Notes under the pieces: model-generated
What the model was told of the DNA's origin: nothing
Seen by the model: the letters and a program-made list of their open reading frames with translations, nothing else
Databases searched by the model: none
NCBI GenBank assembly: GCA_017887445.1
Contig: JAGHIA010000125.1
Span: 1-64,000, forward strand
Length of the DNA: 64,000 nucleotides
Direction of reading: 5' to 3'
From: Fusicatenibacter sp.
Lineage (GTDB): Bacteria > Bacillota > Clostridia > Lachnospirales > Lachnospiraceae
Program-made: the position numbers and the translations under genes
Shown here: positions 44,391-53,555 of the stretch, piece after piece
Layout: every line of letters begins with the position of its first letter
Numbering within the stretch: position 1 is the first letter of the stretch

Positions 44391-45592
44391 ATCTATACTC
44401 CACTCTGCTTCTACTCAAATGCGCACGGGCCGTGGATAGTCTGGGGCGGATGGAAATCTACATTCCATTATGCTTCTACTTCAATGCTTTTGAGTTTGGA
44501 AACTCAATGCAACAGCAAGAATCTACATTCCACTATGCTCTACTTCAATGCGGTATTTATCCTGACTCATGGGCGTGCTGATAATGATCTACATTCCACT
44601 ATGCTTCTACTTCAATGCAGTGTGGTGTCCCTCATACAGCAGGACGTCTCCATCTACATTCCACTATGCTTCTACTTCAATAGAGCAGTATCTGACGCAG
44701 AGCAGATATAAAGATGATCTACATTCCACTATGCTTCTACTTCAATTTACCTGCAAGATAGTCCAAAAACGCGCAGAGCTTATCTACATTCCACTATGCT
44801 TCTACTTCAATTGCTGCCGGATCTGACAGTAGAATGCTTGCGCTGCATCTACATTCCACTATGCTTCTACTTCAATGCAATACGGTGATTGATGGCTATC
44901 TGGCCATTACCAATCTACATTCCACTATGCTTCTACTTCAATCCAGTACGCTGGGGCAGTTTGACGTATGCAGCTAAATCTACATTCCACTATACTTCTA
45001 CTTCAATAAAAGAAAAGTCTCCATGCTACGAGTGGTGAACCAATCTACATTCCACTATGCTTCTACTTCAATAACAAAACGGAGCCTGATCCGCAATTCG
45101 ATCTATATCTACATTCCACTATGCTTCTACTTCAATTTGTAGCAATCATCAAATATTCCGTTGCGCAGATCAATCTACATTCCACTATGCTTCTACTTCA
45201 ATTCACACACACATAACACGGCGGTTTGCAGGAGCCGCATCTACATTCCACTATGCTTCTACTTCAATTTTGCCCTCGGCAGCAGCAGCATGATACATTT
45301 CAGATCTACATTCCACTATGCTTCTACTTCAATTCATTGAGCGCCGCCTGTGCGCTCCGTGCCTGCAATCTACATTCCACTATGCTTCTACTTCAATTAA
45401 TACGCTCATTGATTATTCTCCTTCCGTTTCTTCATCTACATTCCACTATGCTTCTACTTCAATTCAATCTGGCCGTTATCGTTTGTAACGTTGTCGAATC
45501 TACATTCCACTATGCTTCTACTTCAATCTACAATCTCGCTCTCTCGCCACTGCTCCCGCACCATCTACATTCCACTATGCTTCTACTTCAAT
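44391..45592 (-). CRISPR. Type I-B CRISPR array, 19 repeats and 18 spacers
   Basis: 30-bp repeats, on the transcribed minus strand starting ATTGAAGTAGAAGCATAG and ending TGGAATGTAGAT, at 44391, 44456, 44521, 44587, 44652, 44717, 44782, 44847, 44913, 44978, 45043, 45107, 45173, 45239, 45304, 45368, 45434, 45498 and 45563. Spacers are 34-37 bp, all different. The ATGTAGAT end would be the crRNA 5' handle, as in Clostridioides type I-B repeats. Repeat 44391 is degenerate, 44456 and 44978 carry one change, and 44521 lacks one base; these lie mostly at the old end. The leader is on the cas2 side. ORF-track proteins full of HSTMLLLQ are array translations, not genes. Confidence 0.98.
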
Positions 45593-45770
45593 CCGTTTCA
45601 TTTTCTTCCTTGATTTTCCGCGGAATTCTTCTTACAAATTGTCGACCTAACTTTCAACTTTCTTTCCCTCTTTCATTTTATACAATTTTATTTCAAATAC
45701 AAGCCTTTTCACATGATATTCTCAGCTTTTGTCTACCCCATATGGTATAAACATTATTTCAGGTCGACAA
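45593..45770 (-). promoter_or_regulatory. CRISPR leader
   Basis: AT-rich, non-coding, between cas2 and the first repeat. It is bracketed by an 11-bp inverted repeat, ATTGTCGACCT near 45640 and AGGTCGACAAT near 45762. A TATAAA on the minus strand may be the -10 for pre-crRNA; no good -35 is evident. Confidence 0.7.
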
Positions 45771-46049
45771 TCATAAGAAATTTGTTGTTTTATCGTCTTC
45801 AATCCCCCAAAATTCTTTTGGAATCCACTTTTCGTTTCTACATTTGAACACAATCAGCGAATCCCTGTCATCTCTGATAAGCTTTCTCAGTTCCATTTTT
45901 AATTTGAGTAACTGTGATTCTGATATTTCGCCCTCAAAAACCGAATTTTGTATATGAGTCAAATATTTTTTACATGTTTTAAAAGTTTTGGTTAAAACTT
46001 TGGATCCACCCGTATCGCTTTTAATATCATACACTAATATAACATACAT
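45771..46049 (-). CDS. cas2: CRISPR adaptation protein Cas2
   Basis: 92 residues. The ferredoxin-like fold begins MYVILVYDI with the conserved aspartate, and HIQNSVFEGEIS is the usual Cas2 dimer strand. It bridges two Cas1 dimers during spacer capture. Complete, 12 bases after cas1. With cas1 truncated and cas4 absent, it may no longer support spacer acquisition. Confidence 0.93.
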   Translation of the reverse strand: MYVILVYDIKSDTGGSKVLTKTFKTCKKYLTHIQNSVFEGEISESQLLKLKMELRKLIRDDRDSLIVFKCRNEKWIPKEFWGIEDDKTTNFL

Positions 46050-46061
46050 TTCAATTCCTTC

Positions 46062-46796
46062 CTACCACCATATTTTGAATGGTTCATATTCCTTTTCGCC
46101 AAGCAAATGTTTCACCAGCTTGTAACACTCCAATCGGATCAAGTATTGATAAGACACTGTTTTATTCAAATCTTTATGCTTGATTGTCGTGCGCATTTTC
46201 TCATCTAATTCAGCTACAATCGTCTTTGAAGCATTTTTTGATAAATGCAGATAATTCAGTCCTTTTGTGAAACTTTTTTCCGTGATCTGCTTTCTGTTTA
46301 AAAGTGAAAAAATCAGCCTATCTCCTAATATTAGTTTGAAAATTTCTGCAATGTCCAAACTGAGCGAAAATCGCCTATCTCCGGGTTCATGGAGATAACT
46401 GATTGTTGGATTTAACTGTGTCTGATAAATTTCTCCCAATACCTTCGTATAGATCAATGTGTTAATAAAAGAAATCAAAGTATTCACCATATTGTCGAGC
46501 GGATTTTTCACTCGTTTTTCAAATTCGATATCCTGATCAATAATAATTGGCCACGCAGCGTAATATGTTTTTCTGATGTTTCCTTCGTATCCCATTAATT
46601 CCTGGATATTTTGTGCTTTGGGAATCTGTCTTCGAAGATCTTCAATCGTATCCATATATGACTGGACATCTTTTCCCCTACCGTTATAATAGCGAAGATT
46701 CCTGTATATACTGTATGAAGCGCCATCTATGATCGCCTTTGCAAGCTTCATCCTCTTTTCAAAATCGGTGTAATGTTCCACCTGGTTAACCAGCAA
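46062..46796 (-). pseudogene. cas1: cas1, N-terminal domain missing
   Basis: 245 codons; normal Cas1 is about 330. The frame opens inside the segment that normally reads SGNLLVNQVEHY, and a stop codon lies just upstream in frame (TAA before EHLVSGN). The helical catalytic domain remains, with the expected Glu, His and Asp in GYEGNIRKTYY, SYLHEPGDRR and LDIAEIFK. The beta-sheet domain used for dimerisation is lost. The only possible start is TTG with AAAGGAG 26 bases away, in a module B repeat whose own ATG is out of frame. Probably non-functional. Confidence 0.88.
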
Positions 46797-46811
46797 GTTA
46801 CCCGATACTAA

Positions 46812-46892
46812 ATGTTCTTACTCCTTTCATGGCACACTGGCTGCGCCAATAATGATAAATTTGAAAGTTTACTTCTAAATTTCCTCTTTACT
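46812..46892 (-). repeat. Module B repeat at the cas3-cas1 junction
   Basis: Minus strand: AATTTAGAAGTAAACTTTCAAA, ATTATTGGCGCAGCCAGTGT, then GCCATGAAAGGAG. It sits exactly where cas4 and the first 85-90 codons of cas1 would be expected. The rest of the gap, to 46977, shows no recognisable coding remnant. Confidence 0.8.
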
Positions 46893-46977
46893 TCATCTAC
46901 GGGTACAGATAATACAATAATCTCCCATTACAGACCCCGGAGTATTAAACTTGGCTCATTGTTCGCGAGAATAAAAC

Positions 46978-49242
46978 TTATATAAGGGTTTTGAAGCATT
47001 TCTTAGAGAAATTCCCCTTTTCTGTGGGTTTTGCAAACTTTATACGATGATAGCCTGCCTCATCATATTCACATTGGATCACAGATATTCTTTCTCTTCT
47101 CCCCAGTTCTAAAGTTGGGTATTTTTCAGCCGTTTTATTGCTGCATGCTGCCTGATAATCCTTCAAATACCCAACAGGAACACTCACCGTATACTGTAAT
47201 AAATTTTCTCTTGCTTTTACTCTCTCAATATGCTCTGTCGTTGCATCTGATATTTTCTGTATAGCCGCTTCTATCTCCTCCCGATTTTCCGTATACACCG
47301 GACTTGGGATGACTGTTTCAGATAAAATGTTCCTTAATTTGGAATTCTTCTTATCAAATTCGTACGGTTGTATTCCGGAGATTACCTTTCTAACTGCATC
47401 AAATCTCCTAGAATAGTCACCCTTGTGTACTTTTTCTGTTGTAAAATATTTATCCAACAACTCCATCTTTTTAGCTTCACTGAGCAAGCCTTCCCCTTCC
47501 TTCAATGCTTCTTTGGAAAGTTCGAACAACGTACTGTCAATAAAACCTCCTGCATTCGAAAGATTGCCTGCCTCTATGGTTGTATATACAATACAATTAG
47601 GACATTCTACTGGCTTCTTCCCTTTCCGATTACATCTTCCAAATCTTTGAAACAGCGAATTTAACTCTTGCAGCTCTGTAATAAGATAGTCAAAATCAAT
47701 ATCCAGACTTGCCTCCACAATAGCTGTTGAAATCCAGATTCCGGACTGACAATCAAGATTTCCTTCGTCATCGTATGTTTTTCCAAATTCTAATATTTCT
47801 TTTTCCAGTTTTCCTCTGTCAGCTTTTGTAAAACGACTGTGAAGAATATGTATATTTTCTCTACCCAGATCATCTTTCAGCTTTTCATACAATTCCTGAG
47901 CCTTCCCAATGGTATTGCACACAACCAGAATTTTATTACTGCTTCCGCTTTCCTTCTTATTCAGATAAAACTCCTGTATATCCTCGGCATTGACCTTTCT
48001 GTCTCGTATCTCCACATGATGCCGAAGCGAATCATCCACAAATGTACGGATATTTTCCTCCTTAAAAGGAATATTCTCTCTGAGAATATCTCTCATAAAT
48101 GGTGACAATGTCGCTGTCATCACCGCGATTTTTCCGCCCATCTCTACAATCATCTTCAATCCAGCGATAAGGAAACATAACAACTCAGGATCATACATCT
48201 GGATTTCATCTATTACTATTTTGGAATAGGACAATGTGGTCAATTTCAGCTCATACGTCTGATATTGAAAAACAAAATCAAACAGTTGATCCAGGGTTGA
48301 GATATTCAGAGGAATGGACAAATGTTTTCCTCTGTTCTCATATTCGACCAGATCCATTTCATCAAACTGCTTCGCGTAATATTCCAATGATTCTGAATGA
48401 AGAATCGACAAACGCGTATCTATATCTCTATCCCGAAGAATATCTTTGCGCACTCTGTCATATATGGCATTGATCGCAGTTCTCAAAGGCAATACGAAAA
48501 ATCCTTTATGATTACCAATCCAACGAAATCCTGCCTCTGTTTTCCCCATGCCTGTTTGCGCAACAACTATGATATTTTCATCTTCTTTTTGCTTACAAAA
48601 TTTTTGCAGTTCATTCCAATCCGCCTCAGGATTATTCTTTCTCCATTTTCCTTTCACATTGTCCATCGATTGATCCAGGAAATCATTCGGATATTCGGAA
48701 ATATAGTGTCCGCTTGCGCTATAATCACATTTATGCAAATAACCTTTTATCTTAATAGCTATCGGATCTGTCATGACTTTTTTGACATGATTTTGTATCA
48801 ATATCTTTTTTATATCGATTGTATCAAAATCCTGAAGAAGCTCTTCGATCAGTTCCTGCTTATCCTCCATAATCTTCCACGGGTTTCCATAATCATGATG
48901 AAACAGAATAGCAAACAACACTCTATAATAATCATTTTTATCATTATGGAGTGCTGCTATCTCATCCCGGTTTAGCAAAAAACCAGACAAAACATTATGA
49001 ACTACTTCTCTTTCGGGATTAAATCTTCCAGACTTTCCTGTGCGAACTGCTTCCAGCCTCTTTTGCATTTCACGATTTATCTTCCCATCATCGTGATGAA
49101 TGCAGGCAATCTTCACTAATTCCAGTACCTTTGCATCCGGAATATATCCGTACGCCCTCAGTCTTTCTGCTTCATCTAATAATCTCCTTACATGCTCCCC
49201 AAGCGTTTCATCTGGTTTTGCCAAATATTGATTAATATCCAT
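46978..49242 (-). CDS. cas3: CRISPR-associated helicase-nuclease Cas3
   Basis: 754 residues. The N-terminal HD nuclease has LGEHVRRLL and the metal motif CIHHDDGK. The SF2 helicase has Walker A VVAQTGMGKTEA near residue 235, the DEIQ box in IVIDEIQMYDPE, motif III MTATLSPF and motif VI-like LFQRFGRCNRKGKKP. It is recruited by Cascade to shred target DNA. GAGGAAG precedes the ATG. All catalytic motifs look intact, so interference should work if the operon is expressed. Confidence 0.95.
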   Translation of the reverse strand: MDINQYLAKPDETLGEHVRRLLDEAERLRAYGYIPDAKVLELVKIACIHHDDGKINREMQKRLEAVRTGKSGRFNPEREVVHNVLSGFLLNRDEIAALHNDKNDYYRVLFAILFHHDYGNPWKIMEDKQELIEELLQDFDTIDIKKILIQNHVKKVMTDPIAIKIKGYLHKCDYSASGHYISEYPNDFLDQSMDNVKGKWRKNNPEADWNELQKFCKQKEDENIIVVAQTGMGKTEAGFRWIGNHKGFFVLPLRTAINAIYDRVRKDILRDRDIDTRLSILHSESLEYYAKQFDEMDLVEYENRGKHLSIPLNISTLDQLFDFVFQYQTYELKLTTLSYSKIVIDEIQMYDPELLCFLIAGLKMIVEMGGKIAVMTATLSPFMRDILRENIPFKEENIRTFVDDSLRHHVEIRDRKVNAEDIQEFYLNKKESGSSNKILVVCNTIGKAQELYEKLKDDLGRENIHILHSRFTKADRGKLEKEILEFGKTYDDEGNLDCQSGIWISTAIVEASLDIDFDYLITELQELNSLFQRFGRCNRKGKKPVECPNCIVYTTIEAGNLSNAGGFIDSTLFELSKEALKEGEGLLSEAKKMELLDKYFTTEKVHKGDYSRRFDAVRKVISGIQPYEFDKKNSKLRNILSETVIPSPVYTENREEIEAAIQKISDATTEHIERVKARENLLQYTVSVPVGYLKDYQAACSNKTAEKYPTLELGRRERISVIQCEYDEAGYHRIKFAKPTEKGNFSKKCFKTLI

Positions 49243-49310
49243 AGATTCTTCCTCTTATCCTACTTTTACACAAAAGGCAGCATTGATCTCTCCATGCTGC
49301 CTTTTCTTCA

Positions 49311-50387
49311 TCAAAGAAAATTTACAATATAGTTCTTTTCGCCTTCTGTATCTAAATATAAGCCATCACCAAACTCTTCCACTGCATATCCTGATACATA
49401 AAGGACTTTCTTTTTCTCAAAGTGTCTTTTTCCGTCCACAATCTCATAGTTTTTATTGAGACAATATTTTGTGCCAGTCGGAGTAGCTCCTTTTTGCTGA
49501 GGAAGGACTCTTTCCTGTCTTATCATATCGCAATCAATATAAGCTGAATAATCACTTTCCATTCCTTCCTCATTTTCTTCCGCCAGTTCTACAATCCGCG
49601 CCTCTTCAACGGTAACAAAGTCTTCACTTCTTCCGATACTTTTAATATCAAAACGGTGCTCATAAATGTCATTCAGCACTTCATCAGAAGCTCTCACATG
49701 AATGATCAGTTCGATATCATCCAATATTTCATAAAATTTCATAGATTTTGTCAACGTACGAAATTTCGAGATTGGGATTGTATATTGTTCTCTCTGGAAG
49801 GTCTCAACCCGCTCTTTTATCTCCTTTTCAATCCTTTTTATCTCTTTCTCTCTTTTTTCTACTCTGATATAATCATAACTTCCTTTTTCCAATTTTTTCT
49901 TTTTATCCGAAAGAGTCTTTTTTCTTTTCTTTATCAATTCCAGAAGTGGCCCTAGTCTATCTTTCTTGAACTTGAGTATCTCATCGTTCAAGTCTTTCAG
50001 TCTCCTGTACTCCTCCAACAACTCTTCATTGTGGACTTGTATCGTAACCCCATTTCGGAAACTGTTCCCCTGTGGCTTTTTCGCACTTGCCACCTCTTCA
50101 AATGCACTGGATAACAGTTCAGCATTTCGCATTTTGACAAGTGTGCCTCTGTCATCCTGTGTTGAATTCAGAAAGCAAAAGTCTGTATAGGGTTTTCGGC
50201 GCATGGAGCGATATCTTCCCTGTATACTGATATCCATAAGCTTGTACTCATGGTATCCACACGCATTATGCAGCGCGCCGATCACTGTGGAAAATGGTGG
50301 AAGAGGATATGTCATTTTATTTTCTACTGTTTCTTCCCGTTTGTAATTTGCGCTTGACTGATGTATGACTAAACGCAGTGCTTTCAT
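49311..50387 (-). CDS. cas5: Cascade subunit Cas5 (type I-B) with coiled-coil insertion
   Basis: 358 residues, about 110 more than a usual Cas5b. The N-terminus (ALRLVIHQSSANYK, YPLPPFSTVIGALH) is the RAMP domain that holds the crRNA 5' handle. Residues about 130-205 are a highly charged Lys/Glu-rich helical stretch (KKRKKTLSDKKKKLEKGSYD...) predicted to form a coiled coil. The family resumes afterwards. Start set at the ATG six bases after AGGTG rather than the in-frame GTG. Lies between cas7 and cas3. Confidence 0.92.
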   Translation of the reverse strand: MKALRLVIHQSSANYKREETVENKMTYPLPPFSTVIGALHNACGYHEYKLMDISIQGRYRSMRRKPYTDFCFLNSTQDDRGTLVKMRNAELLSSAFEEVASAKKPQGNSFRNGVTIQVHNEELLEEYRRLKDLNDEILKFKKDRLGPLLELIKKRKKTLSDKKKKLEKGSYDYIRVEKREKEIKRIEKEIKERVETFQREQYTIPISKFRTLTKSMKFYEILDDIELIIHVRASDEVLNDIYEHRFDIKSIGRSEDFVTVEEARIVELAEENEEGMESDYSAYIDCDMIRQERVLPQQKGATPTGTKYCLNKNYEIVDGKRHFEKKKVLYVSGYAVEEFGDGLYLDTEGEKNYIVNFL

Positions 50388-50409
50388 CTGGTTCACCTGC
50401 TTTCACTCT

Positions 50410-51297
50410 TTATGACTCAACACCATAGTAAGCCTTTACATCTTCCACCAGTAAATCAAAAAATTCTATGATCGATAGCGGACATAATTCCTCTTCGATT
50501 TCCTTCTCATTCAGGAACATCTTGCTCTTTAGAAGTCCGGCACGATACCCCTGCGCAAGTTTCGTCTTTAAATCTTCTGACAGCAGCAGCCTGTCTTCCT
50601 CGACATGTACCACATTTTCAAAATAATGAGTCTTTCTATCCGATAATCCCCCAACTACAAATACCGGCTCCGCATTGTCAAGATTCCCTTTTACGACAAG
50701 GCTTAATGTTTCCACAGCACGCAGGATTGCTTCAATTCTCTCTGTCTTCTCCTGTGCAGAAGCCTCTGCATCAAAATTCTCATCCTTTCCGACCATCTCT
50801 AGGTCTATCGTCATGCTATATACTTTCAGAGACTTGTCGTATTCATACTGATATGGCATCAGGCCAACTGCACCTGCGTCATTCTGAATATTTTTCCCCT
50901 GCGCTTTCGCATAATTACCGGCAAGATACAAGTTATTATGAAAACGAGTTTCATTCACAAAACTCTCGCAGGAGATTGCATCGGTGAGATATATGGAGCT
51001 TTTTCGCACATATGTAGTCCCCTTTGTACTCATATATCCGCCTTCTAAAGCCCGGCAGGTAGCAGCATTCAGTTCTTCGGTCACCAGTTTCTGAGTAGCT
51101 ACGTTCACTTCTGTCTGAAGATCCTCATACATTCCAGCCTGAACCATAAGCGCATTTTTAAGACTTTCCCTGCTTCGGATTGTGTATACTTTCCTGTTCT
51201 TAAATACTTTCTGAACACTGGCAATATTCCCCAATCCCTCGGAATAGTTCGAAGTCATATTTGCCACAACTGTTAAGGTCAACGCATTCTTTTTCAT
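50410..51297 (-). CDS. cas7: Cascade backbone subunit Cas7 (type I-B)
   Basis: 295 residues. LTVVANMTSNYSEGLGNIASVQK and the tail LCPLSIIEFFDLLVEDVK match the DevR/Cas7i family, several copies of which coat the crRNA spacer. The start codon overlaps the end of cas8 by four bases, indicating translational coupling. Confidence 0.94.
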   Translation of the reverse strand: MKKNALTLTVVANMTSNYSEGLGNIASVQKVFKNRKVYTIRSRESLKNALMVQAGMYEDLQTEVNVATQKLVTEELNAATCRALEGGYMSTKGTTYVRKSSIYLTDAISCESFVNETRFHNNLYLAGNYAKAQGKNIQNDAGAVGLMPYQYEYDKSLKVYSMTIDLEMVGKDENFDAEASAQEKTERIEAILRAVETLSLVVKGNLDNAEPVFVVGGLSDRKTHYFENVVHVEEDRLLLSEDLKTKLAQGYRAGLLKSKMFLNEKEIEEELCPLSIIEFFDLLVEDVKAYYGVES

Positions 51298-52673
51298 TCC
51301 TCGTTTCCTCCCTGTTCATTACTTTCCTTTTTTGTTGTCAAAGCATTAATAAATGTATATACAATGTCCTTATTCTTCTCAAAATCCTCAAAGAGATCAT
51401 ATACAAATTCAAAATCCATACCTGTATAATTTGATAACTGCAGCAATATCTGGCAGCATCGATCATAGTCTTTAAATATAACTGCGCTGGTTAATTTTTG
51501 CCGATAACTCCCTCTCTTGTTCTCGGGCAAATCTTTTGCAACCTTCTTTGCGCAAGCATATGCCGCTCTCATTGATTTTTTCATCTCTTCCTCACCTCCA
51601 CAGATCAAGATATTTATCTGTATAAACATAGAAATCAGATATTCATTATCACTTTTTGCATCACGTCTCACAGCTTGTTTCAGAAAAAATTCGATCAGTT
51701 CATCCACCCTTACCATATTCAGGATACATTCTGTGACCTTTCTCTGCACATCTAGATAATAATTATCCGTCACTTTAACAGGGAAGCAAAACGGTTCATA
51801 TACTTTTAATTTTTGAAGAACTTTTATGCTTTCCCGCCGAATATACATTGTCTCAAAAAATTCATTGTCCTGTTGTTTTACAATAACTTCCGCACCGTAA
51901 TTTAAAAAATCAGAGGTTACCTGTATTGTCTTAAACAGCGTTTTTCTCGCAATATTTGTTTTTGAGGTTTCGAGTTCTCTTCCGATACGGTCTTCCAACC
52001 TTTGATTTATGCTTATCAATTCTTTTAATGAGTAATTGGCATTTACGAAAAAGACCTCCCTGTCTCCCCAAAACGCGAACGGAATAAAATCAAACAGCTT
52101 ATCATCCTTGGAGACAAATGTATTCACGTCGAAATTGTAAGCCAGAGATTTTGTTTTCCTTCCTCCGTCTACATAATATCCCCAGAGGCGGCAGCACGTT
52201 CCCGGTTCTTTAAAGAGTTGCCCTGGGTTTGCAAAATTCCTATACAGATTCGATTTATTACGAAATGTTTCTTGGATCAGTTCTTTTCTGTTTGCATCGA
52301 TCAGTTCTCGTATTTCTTCCTGATTTGTACCGTCAAATTTAATCTTTCCGAACACTTTTTTCATGATCGAGTTTCCGCGCAATAGTTCATTGATCTCTTT
52401 CATCTGGTCTTCTGTCCACTCATCCAGACACATGTACCGTTCGAGATCTTTATGCTTAAACTGTTCTTTAAAACGGTCCTCTGCAAATTCTAAATAACGC
52501 TCTTCCGTTATATCAGACTCATTGAATTTCAGATAGTCATCTGACAGTTCATACTCGATCTCATATTTGAAAAAGTCAAGAAACGCACTTAATCCTGCTA
52601 TTGCCGCAGAATAACGCCAGTCCGAGGCTTCAAGCCATGTATCAAACTGATCATTTTCTTTTTTAAGCTTCAC
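51294..52673 (-). CDS. cas8: Cascade large subunit Cas8 (Cst1/Cas8a1-b1-like)
   Basis: 459 residues, placed between cas6 and cas7 as the large subunit is in type I-B operons. DWRYSAAIAGLSAFLDFF at the N-terminus and the helical C-terminus resemble Cst1/Cas8a1-like proteins. It would recognise the PAM and bind the crRNA handle. GTG start with GGAGGAGG five bases upstream. The exact Cas8 subgroup cannot be decided by eye. Confidence 0.85.
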   Translation of the reverse strand: MKLKKENDQFDTWLEASDWRYSAAIAGLSAFLDFFKYEIEYELSDDYLKFNESDITEERYLEFAEDRFKEQFKHKDLERYMCLDEWTEDQMKEINELLRGNSIMKKVFGKIKFDGTNQEEIRELIDANRKELIQETFRNKSNLYRNFANPGQLFKEPGTCCRLWGYYVDGGRKTKSLAYNFDVNTFVSKDDKLFDFIPFAFWGDREVFFVNANYSLKELISINQRLEDRIGRELETSKTNIARKTLFKTIQVTSDFLNYGAEVIVKQQDNEFFETMYIRRESIKVLQKLKVYEPFCFPVKVTDNYYLDVQRKVTECILNMVRVDELIEFFLKQAVRRDAKSDNEYLISMFIQINILICGGEEEMKKSMRAAYACAKKVAKDLPENKRGSYRQKLTSAVIFKDYDRCCQILLQLSNYTGMDFEFVYDLFEDFEKNKDIVYTFINALTTKKESNEQGGNEE

Positions 52674-52694
52674 TTTTTCCTCCTCCCTTCCGTT

Positions 52695-53429
52695 TTATTC
52701 TGATATAAGATCAAGCATCCCGTATCCCATCGAGTGTTTACTTCCCAAGCCTGCCTGGTAAAAATACTGCAAAAGTTCCGGTTTTCCCTCTAATTCAAAT
52801 ATCCCGCAAGTAACATCAACACAAATATGATATTGCTTCACCAAGACCTTTTTACACTTGATTGGAGTAAACTTTACATCCCTTCCATCCTGTTCATAAA
52901 AACCCGCTTCTTTCGCCTGATATCCGAGCACCTCTCGCATTTGCTCATAAAATTCTTCGTCTTCAAAACTGAAAAATCTATCTTTGTTTTTTTCCTGATC
53001 ATGCCGTCTGATCACCAAGCCGCCTCCCACTACAGTTTTAAATACGGCTTTATTTTGGGTAATAAGTCTTTCCGGTAATTGCACGATTTTTTTCAAGGTC
53101 ATCGCATTCCCGTCCGGCAATGGAAACTCACGGTTCTTCTGTAAAATAAATGCCTGAAAAAAGATCAGTCCAGTCCTCTTTCTGTCATCTGCCGAGAACA
53201 ACATCTTCAGACTATTCTTTTCCAAAAAAACCGTTTCCCCTTGAAACCGCGGAGTTGGCAGGACGATACTGAATGTATAATCTTTGCTCGGTGTTCCCGA
53301 AAAAAAATTATCATAAAATCTACCGTCTCCTGCTTGTGATAATGCGTGTTTTAAGAATGAGAGCCAAATTTTTTTGTTATCGGTTGGGATTTGAGATTTT
53401 CTCAGGTCAAAGCTCAATTCCAATCTCAT
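52695..53429 (-). CDS. cas6: CRISPR RNA endonuclease Cas6
   Basis: 244 residues. Double ferredoxin-like RAMP that cuts pre-crRNA within the repeats; the C-terminal glycine-rich loop AGLGSKHSMGYGMLDL is diagnostic. HALSQ near residue 30 may hold the catalytic His. AAAGGAG precedes the chosen ATG; the upstream GTG overlaps the ribosome site. First gene of the cas operon, directly behind the promoter at 53457-53485. Confidence 0.93.
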   Translation of the reverse strand: MRLELSFDLRKSQIPTDNKKIWLSFLKHALSQAGDGRFYDNFFSGTPSKDYTFSIVLPTPRFQGETVFLEKNSLKMLFSADDRKRTGLIFFQAFILQKNREFPLPDGNAMTLKKIVQLPERLITQNKAVFKTVVGGGLVIRRHDQEKNKDRFFSFEDEEFYEQMREVLGYQAKEAGFYEQDGRDVKFTPIKCKKVLVKQYHICVDVTCGIFELEGKPELLQYFYQAGLGSKHSMGYGMLDLISE

Positions 53430-53456
53430 TTGTATCACGCTCCTTTCCTTGAAACA

Positions 53457-53485
53457 ATAATAGCACTCAGGAATAGCTATGTCAA
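53457..53485 (-). promoter_or_regulatory. cas operon promoter
   Basis: Minus strand TTGACA, 17 bases, TATTAT, placing transcription start about 20 bases before the cas6 ATG. Best promoter match in this region. Its -35 box overlaps the far end of the predicted crRNA-like RNA target site. Confidence 0.85.
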
Positions 53486-53513
53486 TTTTATAAACCTTAA
53501 AATAGATTATTGG
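53481..53513 (-). promoter_or_regulatory. Predicted Cascade operator: PAM plus partial protospacer
   Basis: Minus strand: CCA (53513-53511), then ATAATCTATTTTA, which matches the spacer-like sequence at 53586 (ATAATTTATTTTA) at 12 of 13 positions. The lone mismatch is at position 6, a base that Cascade flips out of the duplex. Over 20 positions 16 match, with mismatches at 6, 14, 15 and 18. A 30-base footprint would cover most of the -35 hexamer of the cas promoter. Confidence 0.75.
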
Positions 53514-53526
53514 TTATATTGTTCTA

Positions 53527-53555
53527 TTGTTTTTCTATAGATAATGGTGTATAAT
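53527..53555 (+). promoter_or_regulatory. Promoter of the crRNA-like RNA
   Basis: TTGTTT, 17 bases, TATAAT. A start about seven bases downstream would fall at the beginning of the first degenerate CRISPR repeat. Confidence 0.65.

Noticed and set aside
44484-45750. ORFs rich in HSTMLLLQ and YIPLCFYFN
   Set aside because: Translations of CRISPR repeats; spacing follows the 65-bp repeat period.
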